Assembly (NCBI RefSeq): GCF_025452095.1
Contig: NZ_CP104877.1
Span: 4,340,001 to 4,404,000 of the forward strand
Direction: 5' to 3'
Origin: Paenarthrobacter sp. JL.01a
GTDB taxonomy: Bacteria; Actinomycetota; Actinomycetes; Actinomycetales; Micrococcaceae
DNA length: 64,000 nucleotides
This document shows positions 34,301-41,926 of this stretch, in pieces (the first letter of the stretch is position 1; every line of letters starts with the position of its first letter). A model generated the notes under the pieces. That model ran no database searches, was not told the origin of the DNA, and worked only from the letters and a program-made list of their open reading frames with translations. The translations under genes and the position numbers were made by a program.

Positions 34301-35184
34301 GCCCCCAGGGACTGCTTGTAGTCACCCACGAAGTAGTAGGCGTCAAAGCGCTTTTCTTCATGCGTAGTAGTTGGCTGGTCCTTGAAGTCGTAGGAGCCGC
34401 GGGCGAAGGTGTTGCGCAGGACGCCATAGCCCAGGGAGGACATGTAGTACGGCACGGCATTGGGGTACCCGTCGTCGTCCCAATCGAAGTTCCTGGCGAT
34501 GTTGATCAGGGCGCCGGTGTGGACGGAGCGGCCGTTCTGCATGCCGCCGCCGATGAATTGCTCGCCGTCGTGCTGCTTGAGGTGTTGCGTGGCCGAGTTA
34601 GCGCCAAAGGTGATGGGGGCTGACTCCTCCAGGACCACGGAGCCGTCAGCCCGGGCGACGCGGAACTGGGTGGTGGCCTTGTTGATCTGTAGGCTGATCT
34701 TCGCAGTTTTCAGCGTGAGTGTTTCGCCGTCTGTGACTGTGGGCGCGGTGCCGGGGAACTTGTCCTTGCCCACCACGATGTTGGCCGTCCTGGCCGGGTC
34801 GCCTTGATCCGTGTTGGCCGGGTCCGTGAATTTTCCGCTGGGATCGGCTTCCAACCGGAAGTTGGAGTCGTCCAGGAACGTCACGCGGATGGCGCCCTTT
34901 TCTGTAGAGAGATCGACGGCGCTGCCGGACTGGGTGAAGCCGGTCACCGCGCCGAGGGGTACTCCAGCTGCGTCGACGGGGACTTCCGGGGTGACGGGTT
35001 TGACCGCGGCCGGGTCTCCGGGAGCGGCATTCGCACCGGCGGCAAATGTGAGGGCGGGGATGGTTCCTGCGAGGAGCAGTGAGGCCAGGCCGAGCGAGGC
35101 GGCCTTCCTGCTGAGTGTGCCTTTTCTGGCGCGTCCGGAGCTGTTGGGCGCAGCTCCGGACAGACCCGTGGAGGGTGCGGACAT
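31336..35184 (-). CDS. Secreted GH31-family glycosidase with NPCBM domain
   Basis: 1282 residues. Signal peptide ends near ANA (about residue 54). A GH31 N-terminal beta-domain and a TIM barrel with probable nucleophile Asp415 (KLDVAWVGQGY) and acid/base Asp466 (MQWTGDHSGNLDAVRW), then a Ca-binding-like/CBM35-type region, a NEW3 domain (PEGWTVVSSTGATAAKVEGG) and a C-terminal NPCBM domain (last about 150 residues, ending GAHGVWGDAKFNC). GH31 covers alpha-glucosidases, alpha-xylosidases and transglycosylases; the NPCBM points to galactose/glucose-type polysaccharides. The start at ATG 35184 is chosen; TTG 35193 is rejected. Monocistronic. Confidence 0.88.
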   Translation of the reverse strand: MSAPSTGLSGAAPNSSGRARKGTLSRKAASLGLASLLLAGTIPALTFAAGANAAPGDPAAVKPVTPEVPVDAAGVPLGAVTGFTQSGSAVDLSTEKGAIRVTFLDDSNFRLEADPSGKFTDPANTDQGDPARTANIVVGKDKFPGTAPTVTDGETLTLKTAKISLQINKATTQFRVARADGSVVLEESAPITFGANSATQHLKQHDGEQFIGGGMQNGRSVHTGALINIARNFDWDDDGYPNAVPYYMSSLGYGVLRNTFARGSYDFKDQPTTTHEEKRFDAYYFVGDYKQSLGAYTTLTGKPIMPPVYALEYGDADCYNRSNPGYSSSGFGDPDGAKQRTSDAIKTARKFVENDMPAGWMLVNDGYGCEYQQLPETVSNIEDETDLKVGLWTQRSLTNQEYEVGEAGVRLRKLDVAWVGQGYRQALTGCEAAHGGIEQYSNARGTSLMVEGWAGSQRCGMQWTGDHSGNLDAVRWQVSALTGAGNSGLAFTTGDVDGIFGGSPESYVRDLQWKAFAPALYSMSGWAATDKRPWLYGDDATAINRHYLQLRQQLMPFIYTLAQESSTTGVSMMRSMALEFPDQEWSYGAEANNQFMLGSDFLVAPVFTQTDVRNGIFLPAGQQWVDYWTGKLYQGGQILNGYNAPLDKLPVFVRAGAVVPQGIVARNASLVPEDSMITLDVYAKGQDTFTLYEDDKVTREFKDGKSSSQVFAVDAPGTGNSSVKVSIGERKGEYTGKAAARPYELKVHAGAAPKDVKIGGTRLTQHATQAAYAAATTGWYFDEANNGTIWVKTGSIASNQSATVQLQQAGPLGGKSQEDTAAEVRVTTGQQVFQDQETTVTAAFVNTGTKAKTNVVLTPVLPEGWTVVSSTGATAAKVEGGATTSATFVIKPGSSAKAGQQTVRVSASYLASGSNQTVTGGNQIYVAYGSLAAAYNSISVTTVAGKALGNFDGGGATFAAEQLAAATVPAGGVRPGSTVTVDVGKPTQVDYTWPAVGPDVPNSVALSAQTISVKGKGTHLAVLGSAAVGNGTSPVLTLTYSDGSIEKQSIFFPNWLQPSVLNGATLAVSEQGRNNANGPSPEYTQYKYQAFSNTVRLNPTKELASVTLPTDTRVKFFDWKVTSQPLPDVPHGTVYASETPWVQALNGYGVIGKNVANKDSASSPDKPLAINYTDPATGQQPVFTKGLGVHAASKITYYLGGKCTSFTSQVGLESGFGGNIIFKVNADGVNKYQSRTYTPGFAPESVSVDLTGAAYVELVVDPSGSINGAHGVWGDAKFNCAP

Positions 35185-35292
35185 GTGAGCCAACTTTCGA
35201 AGAGTGACAGTTTGTGATCAAACTCATAGCGAAACGTGCACTAATCGTCACTGCTTGGAGGCCAAAGGTCAACCGTTTCACCTAAATTGGCA

Positions 35293-35358
35293 CCCAACTA
35301 GGGGACAGCAAACGCTCTGTTAAGGGCTCATTGGAACGTTTACTGTCCCCTACTTGGG
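35293..35358. repeat. 66-bp palindromic repeat, copy 1
   Basis: Begins CCCAACTAGGGGACAG and ends CTGTCCCCTACTTGGG, a 16-bp inverted repeat with one mismatch. The central part shares CAAACG and CATTGGA with copy 2 at 39304-39369. Located 21 bp beyond the stop of the response-regulator gene at 35379, so it probably ends that transcript. Confidence 0.85.
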
Positions 35359-35378
35359 CGAGCAGGGGTGCGGGCTAA

Positions 35379-36035
35379 TCAGTGCCCGCGGATGATCCGG
35401 CGCTGGGTTGCTGCAGCGATGGCAGCGGTGCGGTTATCCACCCCGAGCTTCGAATAGATGTGCACCAAATGTGTCTTCACGGTGGCTTCCGAAATGAAGA
35501 GCCGCTTGGCCATGGCCCGATTGCTCATCCCCGTGGCGAGCAGCTCCAACAACTGGACTTCCCTGGCGCTGAGAACCGGCGAAGGGTTCCTGATCCGCCC
35601 CATCAACCGTGCAGCGACTTCGGGAGCCAACGCGGTTTGCCCGGCAGCGGCGGACAGGACAGCCTGCCGTATCTGTTCCGGGGGCGCATCCTTGAGCATG
35701 TACCCACTGGCGCCGGCTTCCACGGCGGCGAGGATGTCGGCGTCGGTATCGTACGTGGTCAGAATCAGGACCGGCGGCGGGGGAGTTCCAGCCTCCCCGG
35801 CTTTGATTTTTTCAGTTGCTGTCACTCCGTCCATGCCACTGCCCATCTGCAGATCCATCAGCACCAGATCCACGGGCTCCCCAAGCGTATGGAGCCTGCT
35901 CAACTCGGCCAGCGCGGCGTCACCGTCTGCAGCCTCAGCCACCACGAGCACACCTGGAAAATCGCCCAACATGGCACGCAGCCCAGCCCTGACCACCGGA
36001 TGATCATCAACCAGCAGAACCCGGATGTCGCTCAT
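35379..36035 (-). CDS. LuxR/NarL family response regulator
   Basis: 218 residues. Receiver with Asp10-Asp11 and phospho-acceptor Asp61 in VLMDLQMGSGMDG, conserved YMLKDAPPEQ, and C-terminal LuxR helix-turn-helix (LSAREVQLLELLATGMSNRAMAKRLFISEATVKTHL). Coupled to the kinase gene by a 4-bp overlap. The pair is divergent from an ABC permease/ATPase at 37507-39312, the likely target. The 66-bp repeat follows its stop codon. Confidence 0.95.
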   Translation of the reverse strand: MSDIRVLLVDDHPVVRAGLRAMLGDFPGVLVVAEAADGDAALAELSRLHTLGEPVDLVLMDLQMGSGMDGVTATEKIKAGEAGTPPPPVLILTTYDTDADILAAVEAGASGYMLKDAPPEQIRQAVLSAAAGQTALAPEVAARLMGRIRNPSPVLSAREVQLLELLATGMSNRAMAKRLFISEATVKTHLVHIYSKLGVDNRTAAIAAATQRRIIRGH

Positions 36036-37312
36036 TCCGCCTCCTCCCCGCTCGGCAGCGGCACGCGGATGGCCACCACCGTCCCCTCACCTGGCGCCGA
36101 CTCGAGGTCCAGCGTGCCATCCAGTGCCGCCAGCCGTTCGCGCAGGCTCAGAAGCCCGACGCCGGTGCCGTCGCCGCGTGCTGGACCGTCCGCCGTCGTC
36201 GGTTCAAAACCGACGCCGTCATCGAAAACATCCAATGTCACCTCACTGCCCAGGAACGACAGGGTCACGACGGCGGCACGCGCCTTGGCGTGCGCCCACA
36301 CGTTCGCAAGGGAGGCTTGGGCGGCCCGGAGCAGGGTGGTCTGGTAGGTGTTCGGGAGTTCAACCGGGGTCCCCACCACCTCAAAGCGGCATTTCAGCGC
36401 GGACCCACGGGCGGCCGCCTCGGTTTCGGTCTTCTCGCAAAGCCTGCGCAGAGTGTCCACCAGCCCGGACTGTTCAAGATCGGGCGACCGAAGACCCCGC
36501 ACGAAACTCCGGGCCTCAGCCAGGTTGGCCGATGCCGTGTCCTGGACAATCCTGAGCCGCTCCTTCGCGGTCTCCACATCGCCGCTGTCCAGGGCCTTCT
36601 CGGTGGAACGCCCCATGAGGACGATGCTGGAAAAGCCTTGCGCCAAGGTGTCGTGGATTTCGCGGGCCAGGCGTTCGCGCTCGGCCAGCGTACCGGCGTC
36701 GTGCTGTGTTTTGGCGAGTTCGTCGCGGGTCCGGCGCAATTCCTCGGCAACCAGACGCTGGTTTTCGGCTTCGAGGAACAGGGCGCGGTACGCGAGCCCG
36801 GTGACCACCGCGAATGCCGCCCCGAACACGGGTCCCAGCACCATGGCCAGCTGCAGGCCGCCGTCGGCTGTTCCTCTGCTGTGGAACCACAAAGCTCCCA
36901 CCAACAAGGCCGTGCTGACGGCGATGGCCGGCAACGCCAGGCGCCGCGGAAGCAGGTGCAACTGAAGGAAGAACAGCGGGAAGGCCACCCAGGCAAAGTC
37001 ACCGCTGACCAGGAGCAGCAGCAGCCAGAGCACCATCACAATGGCCAGCCACCACAGCGCGTACGGTGCAGGGTTGAACCTGGAGGGATCGCTGGCGTGC
37101 CGCTTCTCCAGCACGGTTCCGGCGAGGTACACCAAGGCCAGCAAGGCAGACAGCCCCAAGCCGGCGATTACTGCCACTGGGGAAGGCGCACCCGCAGGGC
37201 CGGCGCCAGCCAGCAGTCGGACGATCGCCACCAGCAACAGGACGGCAAAACCGACGTGCAGGCTCACGCGCAGGACGCGGAGGATCGTGGCGGCACCGGT
37301 GGGGGACTGCAT
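36032..37312 (-). CDS. Sensor histidine kinase (HisKA_3 type)
   Basis: 426 residues from ATG 37312. Membrane segments fill about residues 10-180; dimerisation/phospho-acceptor His221 lies in RERLAREIHDTLAQGFSSIVLMG, and the HATPase domain carries DVFDDGVGF and GTGVGLLSLRERLAAL. The frame is open to TTG 37402, which has no clear ribosome binding site and would add 30 residues; the ATG also has a poorly spaced GGAAGG, so the start is uncertain. Cognate to the adjacent response regulator. Confidence 0.92.
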   Translation of the reverse strand: MQSPTGAATILRVLRVSLHVGFAVLLLVAIVRLLAGAGPAGAPSPVAVIAGLGLSALLALVYLAGTVLEKRHASDPSRFNPAPYALWWLAIVMVLWLLLLLVSGDFAWVAFPLFFLQLHLLPRRLALPAIAVSTALLVGALWFHSRGTADGGLQLAMVLGPVFGAAFAVVTGLAYRALFLEAENQRLVAEELRRTRDELAKTQHDAGTLAERERLAREIHDTLAQGFSSIVLMGRSTEKALDSGDVETAKERLRIVQDTASANLAEARSFVRGLRSPDLEQSGLVDTLRRLCEKTETEAAARGSALKCRFEVVGTPVELPNTYQTTLLRAAQASLANVWAHAKARAAVVTLSFLGSEVTLDVFDDGVGFEPTTADGPARGDGTGVGLLSLRERLAALDGTLDLESAPGEGTVVAIRVPLPSGEEAE

Positions 37313-37506
37313 GCCTTCCAGCGTATCCCCGGCCATCCGCCCAAAGGCCCGAAATCCCTGCTGCAAGGCCCGAATCAACCATTCGGTTGATTCCCCCTTC
37401 AACCGCTCGACGCCTGTGAATCCATCCGCCTCCCGATGTCCGGAGTGCGCTTGGCCGGAAGAGTTGAAAGCACGGGACCAAGCCCGAATCCAACAGAAGG
37501 AATCCG

Positions 37507-38586
37507 ATGTTTCTCGCCATCCGCGACATCCGCTTCGCCAAGGGCCGATTCGCCCTCATGGGCAGCGTGGTCGCACTCATCACGTTGCTGCTCGTCATGC
37601 TTTCCGGGCTGACCGCGGGATTGGGCAACCAGTCCACCTCAGCCATTGCTGCCCTTCCCGTACAGCAGATCGCCTTTGGAGCGCCCGCGGGCGGTGAAGC
37701 GAAAGCGTCGTACACGGAATCGGAGGTCTCCGCGGCCCAGCTTCAGACCTGGCGCGAGCAAGCAGGCGTGAGCTCAGTGGAGGCCCTCGGCATCAGCCAA
37801 TCCCGTGTCCAGTCCCTGGCCGACGGCGGCACCCCGAACGGCACCGCCAACGTCGCGGTCTTCGGTGGAGTCAACGGTCCAGTGGCTGTGGAGGACGGGA
37901 CCGTCGTCGTAGGCGAAACCCTGGCCAAGGACCTCGGCCTGACGAAGGGCAGCCGGCTCCGCCTGGGCGGTACTGACCTGACGGTCGCAAATGTAGTGGA
38001 GGACCAGTGGTACTCGCATACGGGCGTCGTGTGGACCACCCTGGACACGTGGCGTTCAGTCGCCCACGCCGCCCCGGGTACGGCCACCGTCCTCGCCATA
38101 ACTTACGACGCCGGAACCTCCGTGGACGTCGACGCCGCCAACGCTGCGGCCGGCACGGTCAGCACGGACCGGACCGGATCGTTCCAAGCATTGGCGTCAT
38201 ACAAGAGCGAGAACGGCTCCCTGCTCCTGATGCAGGCCTTCCTCTACGGAATCTCGGCCTTGGTAATCGTGGCCTTCCTGACGGTATGGACGGTTCAGCG
38301 AACCCGCGACATCGCCGTTCTCAAAGCTTTGGGCGCGTCCTCCGGTTACGTCCTGCGCGACGCCTTGGCCCAGGCAGCACTCGTGCTGCTCGCGGGCGCT
38401 GCGCTGGGGGGACTCGTGGGGCTGGCCGGGGGAGTCCTTGCGGCCAAAGCAGCGCCGTTCCTGGTCACGCCGCTCACCACCCTGCTGCCCGTGGCGGGGA
38501 TCGTCATCCTTGGCCTGGCCGGAGCAGTACTGGCGGTCCGCAAGGTTGCCACGGTCGATCCACTGCTGGCTCTCGGCGGCAACTAA
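37507..38586 (+). CDS. ABC transporter permease (FtsX/MacB-like)
   Basis: 359 residues: one N-terminal span (FALMGSVVALITLLLVMLSGL), a large external domain (about 40-240), then three spans with the FtsX-like motif VQRTRDIAVLKALGASSGYVLRDALAQAALVLLAGAALG. This is the MacB/FtsX mechanotransmission arrangement. SD AGAAGGAAT precedes ATG 37507. Works with the ATPase 24 bp downstream and is probably induced by the divergent two-component system. Confidence 0.93.
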   Translation: MFLAIRDIRFAKGRFALMGSVVALITLLLVMLSGLTAGLGNQSTSAIAALPVQQIAFGAPAGGEAKASYTESEVSAAQLQTWREQAGVSSVEALGISQSRVQSLADGGTPNGTANVAVFGGVNGPVAVEDGTVVVGETLAKDLGLTKGSRLRLGGTDLTVANVVEDQWYSHTGVVWTTLDTWRSVAHAAPGTATVLAITYDAGTSVDVDAANAAAGTVSTDRTGSFQALASYKSENGSLLLMQAFLYGISALVIVAFLTVWTVQRTRDIAVLKALGASSGYVLRDALAQAALVLLAGAALGGLVGLAGGVLAAKAAPFLVTPLTTLLPVAGIVILGLAGAVLAVRKVATVDPLLALGGN

Positions 38587-38610
38587 AACATTCCTCGAAA
38601 GGCATATCCC

Positions 38611-39312
38611 ATGAACACTGCACTTGGTCTTATCAACGTTTCCCTCGAATACCCCGATGGCGGCTCCACGCTTAAGGCGCTGGACTCCGTGGACCTGAGC
38701 GTTGCCCGCGGAGAATTCCTCTCACTGGTTGGCCCCTCCGGCTCCGGCAAATCTTCGTTGCTTGCCGTGGCCGCCACCCTCATCAAGCCCACGGCCGGGC
38801 TCGTCATCATTGATGGACAGGATGTCGCTGCCCTCAAGGAGGCCGAACGCACTGCCCTGCGCCGTGACAAGGTGGGCATCATCTTCCAGCAACCGAACCT
38901 CCTGCCGTCACTGACCGCCGTCGAACAGTTGATGGTCCGCGAGCATCTGCGCGGCAACCGCGCGAAGGAGGCCCGGCGCGAGGCGGAGCAGCTTCTCGAC
39001 GTTGTGGGTCTTTCCGCGGCCCTCCACAAAAGGCCGCACCAATTGTCCGGTGGGCAGCGGCAACGCGTGAATATTGCCCGGGCCCTCATGGGCAAGCCGA
39101 CAGTACTGCTGGTGGATGAACCCACGGCTGCGCTGGATCACGAACGGAGCGAGTCGATTGTCCGGCTCCTTCGCCGGGTGACAGACGAATTCCGGACAGC
39201 AACGGTCATGGTCACCCACGACACCGAGTTCCTGCCCCTCACGGACGCAGTCGCGACCATGCGGGACGGACGGATCAGCCGCGCATCAGTCCCGTCCGCC
39301 CTGCCCAACTAG
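38611..39312 (+). CDS. ABC transporter ATP-binding protein (LolD/MacB type)
   Basis: 233 residues: Walker A GPSGSGKSS, Q-loop QQPNLLPSLTAVEQL, signature LSGGQRQRVNIARALM, Walker B VLLVDEPTAALD and switch VTHDTEF all intact. Partner of the FtsX-like permease upstream. Its TAG stop codon lies inside the left arm of the second 66-bp palindromic repeat. Confidence 0.96.
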   Translation: MNTALGLINVSLEYPDGGSTLKALDSVDLSVARGEFLSLVGPSGSGKSSLLAVAATLIKPTAGLVIIDGQDVAALKEAERTALRRDKVGIIFQQPNLLPSLTAVEQLMVREHLRGNRAKEARREAEQLLDVVGLSAALHKRPHQLSGGQRQRVNIARALMGKPTVLLVDEPTAALDHERSESIVRLLRRVTDEFRTATVMVTHDTEFLPLTDAVATMRDGRISRASVPSALPN

Positions 39313-39369
39313 GGGACAGCAAACGTCGCTACGGAGCCCCATTGGAGCAAGAGCTGTCCCCTACTTGGG
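39304..39369. repeat. 66-bp palindromic repeat, copy 2
   Basis: Same length and same arms as copy 1 (CCCAACTAGGGGACAG ... CTGTCCCCTACTTGGG). It spans the ends of two convergent genes: TAG in the left arm stops the ABC ATPase gene, and CTA in the right arm (TAG on the minus strand) stops the HxlR gene. It is thus a mirror-symmetric stop/terminator element. Confidence 0.85.
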
Positions 39370-39759
39370 TGTGGCGAGGAGGGCTTGGTCCTGGGCATCA
39401 TCGTAGGCATCCCGGGCCTCCATGATGGTGGGCACGTGGCTCTCCGCCCATTCACGCAGCAAGGACAAAGGCTGCAGCAGCGACTCACCCATGGGCGTGA
39501 GCTGGTAGTCCACGCGGGGCGGCACCTGCGCGAAGACAGTCCTTTTGATGAGGCCGTCCCGCTCCAAAGTACGCAGCGTTTGGGTCAGGACTTTGGGAGT
39601 CACCACATTGACCATTTTGCGCAACTCGGAGAAACGGACAGGCCCGTCGCCAAGCACTTGAATCACCAGCGAGGCCCACTTGTCACCGATGCGCTGGAAG
39701 ATCACGCGGGACGGGCAGTTGGGGTCCAGGATGTTGGCGGGGAGGTCTTTAGTATCCAT
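39361..39759 (-). CDS. HxlR family transcriptional regulator
   Basis: 132 residues from ATG 39759. The winged helix is typical: CPSRVIFQRIGDKWASLVIQVLGDGPVRFSELRKMVNVVTPKVLTQTLRTLERDGLIKRTVFAQVPPRVDYQLTPMGESL. Cys near residue 14 may sense redox state or electrophiles as in YodB/QorR-type members. Divergent from an NAD(P)H-binding reductase; the palindrome at 39788-39804 between them is the likely operator. Confidence 0.93.
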   Translation of the reverse strand: MDTKDLPANILDPNCPSRVIFQRIGDKWASLVIQVLGDGPVRFSELRKMVNVVTPKVLTQTLRTLERDGLIKRTVFAQVPPRVDYQLTPMGESLLQPLSLLREWAESHVPTIMEARDAYDDAQDQALLATPK

Positions 39760-39787
39760 GAGGTAACTGAGTTCCTTTGAAGCTATC

Positions 39788-39804
39788 GGTATCAAATAGA
39801 TACC
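39788..39804. promoter_or_regulatory. Likely HxlR operator
   Basis: Perfect dyad GGTATC-AAATA-GATACC in the 83-bp divergent gap between the HxlR gene and the reductase gene, positioned to control both. Confidence 0.6.
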
Positions 39805-39842
39805 TTTGTTTCATTGCAAGGATAGCAACCCCAAGGAGAGCA

Positions 39843-40448
39843 ATGAAAATCGCAGTCTACGGCGCAACGGGCATGGTCGGTAGCCAGATCGTCAACGAGT
39901 CCATCAACCGGGGCCACGAGGTCACCGCCATCTCCCGCAAGGGCGCCGATGTTCCCGGCGCCGCTGCCCAGGCTGCGGACCAGGCCGACGCTCAGACCTT
40001 CGCTTCCGTCGCAAAGGACCACGACGTCGTCGTGCTGGCTACGGGTCCCAGCCGCACCGGCGGGGACCATGCAGAATGGCTCGATGCCATGGCTACCGCT
40101 TTCAGCAACGCCGAAGGCACGCGCCTGATGATCGTGGGCGGTGCCGGAACCCTGGAAATCGACGGCGTCCGACTCCTCGACTCCCCGGACTTCCCCGAGG
40201 CCTACAAAGCCGAGGCCACGACTGCAGCCAAGGCACTGGAAGCCGTGAAGCAGACTCCCGAATCCCTCGACTGGACCGTTCTGGCGCCTGCGCCCGTCAT
40301 CCAGCCCGGCGAACGTACCGGTGCATACAACGTTGCCAAGGATTCACCGGCAGGCAGCACCATCTCCACGCAGGACTACGCGGTAGCCATGCTGGACGAG
40401 ATCGAAAGCCCGGCCCACCGCCGCGCCCGCTTCACTGCGGCAAACTGA
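39843..40448 (+). CDS. NAD(P)H-binding oxidoreductase (SDR/NmrA-like)
   Basis: 201 residues from ATG 39843 with AAGGAGAG upstream. N-terminal Rossmann motif YGATGMVGSQIV, then VVVLATGPSRTGGDHAEW and the C-terminal DYAVAMLDEIE of the atypical SDR (NAD(P)-binding domain 10) family. Such proteins bind NAD(P)H and often act as quinone or aldehyde reductases or stress proteins. Divergent from HxlR, a pairing seen with quinone- or aldehyde-responsive reductases. Confidence 0.92.
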   Translation: MKIAVYGATGMVGSQIVNESINRGHEVTAISRKGADVPGAAAQAADQADAQTFASVAKDHDVVVLATGPSRTGGDHAEWLDAMATAFSNAEGTRLMIVGGAGTLEIDGVRLLDSPDFPEAYKAEATTAAKALEAVKQTPESLDWTVLAPAPVIQPGERTGAYNVAKDSPAGSTISTQDYAVAMLDEIESPAHRRARFTAAN

Positions 40449-40480
40449 CGGCGGCCAACGCAAAGTCAGACAGGCCAACG

Positions 40481-41926
40481 CTAAAGCCCCAGGCCAAGCC
40501 CGGGTACCGTCGTTCTGAATATGTCCTTGAGGGCATGTTTCGCGGCATGGTACCCGGGCATGCCTGTAACTCCGGGTCCGGGCGGCGTTGACGACGAACA
40601 CAGGTAGACGCCGGGCAGGGGAGTCCTCCAGGGGACATTGGACACCACGGGACGCTGTACCAAGCCGCGCAGATCCAACATCCCTGCGCTGAAGTCTCCA
40701 CCCACGTAGTTTTCGTTGTACGCGGACAGTTCCGCCGCCGTCGTGGTTTTTGAAGCCACCACAACGTCGCGGAAGCCCGGGGCGTACCGTTCAATCCGGG
40801 CAGTGACGGCCTCGGCCATGTCGACAGTGGAATTCTTCGGAACGTGGCAGTAGGTCCACAGGACGTGCCGCCCTTGAGGCGCGCGGGAATGGTCCAGCAT
40901 TGTCGGCTGGGAAACCAGGACATAGGGCTCAGAGGGGTATTTGCCCATGTCCACGAGGTTTTCCGACTCGGCCATGGCCCTCCGCGAACCGCCCACGTGC
41001 ACCGTCCCGGCCTTGGCCAGACCAGCGTCCCGCCAGGGCACTGGACCGGAAAGGATGAAATCGACCTTGCAGGCTGCATTCCCGAAGCGGAATGTTTCAA
41101 GAGATCGCCTGTACTTGTCCGGGATTTCGGCCCCACCGAGGCGGGCCAAGGTAGGCGGAGCCACATCCAGCAGGACGGCCGTCGCTGGACGGACCTGGTC
41201 CAGCGAATCAACCCGTTCACCCACTTGGATGGTTCCACCGTGCGCGCTCAGATCATCCGCCATGGCCCTCGCAATGGACATCGACCCGCCAACGGGCACG
41301 GGCCAACCGCCCGCGTGGGCAAGGACACTGAGCAACAACCCGGCGCCGGTGGAACTGAGCGATGGTTGCGAGCCGAGCGCATGCGACATCACGCCCGTGA
41401 GGAGAGCTGGAGCTGCATCCTCGCGGAATCGGCGGCCCCAAAAAGGAGTGCCCTGGTCGAGCGTGGCCAACCCGAACAAGACTGCCGCAAGGGGGTCTCT
41501 CGGCAGGCGCAACAGTTGGTTCGACGTAAACTCCACAACGCCGTCCACTCGGGCCAGCAGGGGACCCAGCAACCGGCCATAAGCGGGACCGTCCACTCCC
41601 AATTCCTCAACGGTCCGCTCCAGGGACTGGTAGGCCAACGCAGCTCCGCCGCTGTCCAGGGGAGTGCCGTGCTGGACTTCGGGGACGCGAAGCTCCACGC
41701 GGCGGGACAGTTCGAACGCACGGAAGAACGGTGAGGCCAAGGCCATCGGATGCACCGCCGAGCATACGTCGTACAGGTACCCGGGCTCCAGCAATTCGCT
41801 GGTCCTCGATCCGCCGCCAATATCCGAGGCAGCCTCGTAGACCTTCACCTCCAGTCCGGCGCGGGCCATGACCACTGCCGCTGCGAGCCCGTTGGGGCCG
41901 GCTCCGACGACGGCGACATCAACCAT
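40481..41926 (-). CDS. Phytoene-desaturase-like FAD-dependent oxidoreductase
   Basis: 481 residues. Dinucleotide-binding start VDVAVVGAGPNGLAAAVVMARAG, ASDIGGGSRTSEL, and the C-terminal FAD motif LCSSSTPPGPGVTGMPGYHAAKHAL place it in the CrtI/PYROXD2-like family. No carotenoid genes (crtE, crtB, crtY) lie nearby, so a carotenoid role is not supported; many relatives are amine/retinol-like oxidases of unknown substrate. Overlaps the downstream end of the GT87-like gene by 8 bp, hence co-transcribed. Confidence 0.9.
   Translation of the reverse strand: MVDVAVVGAGPNGLAAAVVMARAGLEVKVYEAASDIGGGSRTSELLEPGYLYDVCSAVHPMALASPFFRAFELSRRVELRVPEVQHGTPLDSGGAALAYQSLERTVEELGVDGPAYGRLLGPLLARVDGVVEFTSNQLLRLPRDPLAAVLFGLATLDQGTPFWGRRFREDAAPALLTGVMSHALGSQPSLSSTGAGLLLSVLAHAGGWPVPVGGSMSIARAMADDLSAHGGTIQVGERVDSLDQVRPATAVLLDVAPPTLARLGGAEIPDKYRRSLETFRFGNAACKVDFILSGPVPWRDAGLAKAGTVHVGGSRRAMAESENLVDMGKYPSEPYVLVSQPTMLDHSRAPQGRHVLWTYCHVPKNSTVDMAEAVTARIERYAPGFRDVVVASKTTTAAELSAYNENYVGGDFSAGMLDLRGLVQRPVVSNVPWRTPLPGVYLCSSSTPPGPGVTGMPGYHAAKHALKDIFRTTVPGLGLGL

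Noticed and set aside
40481..41926. Carotenoid biosynthesis cluster
   Set aside because: Only the desaturase-like oxidoreductase is present; no prenyl synthase, phytoene synthase or cyclase lies near it.
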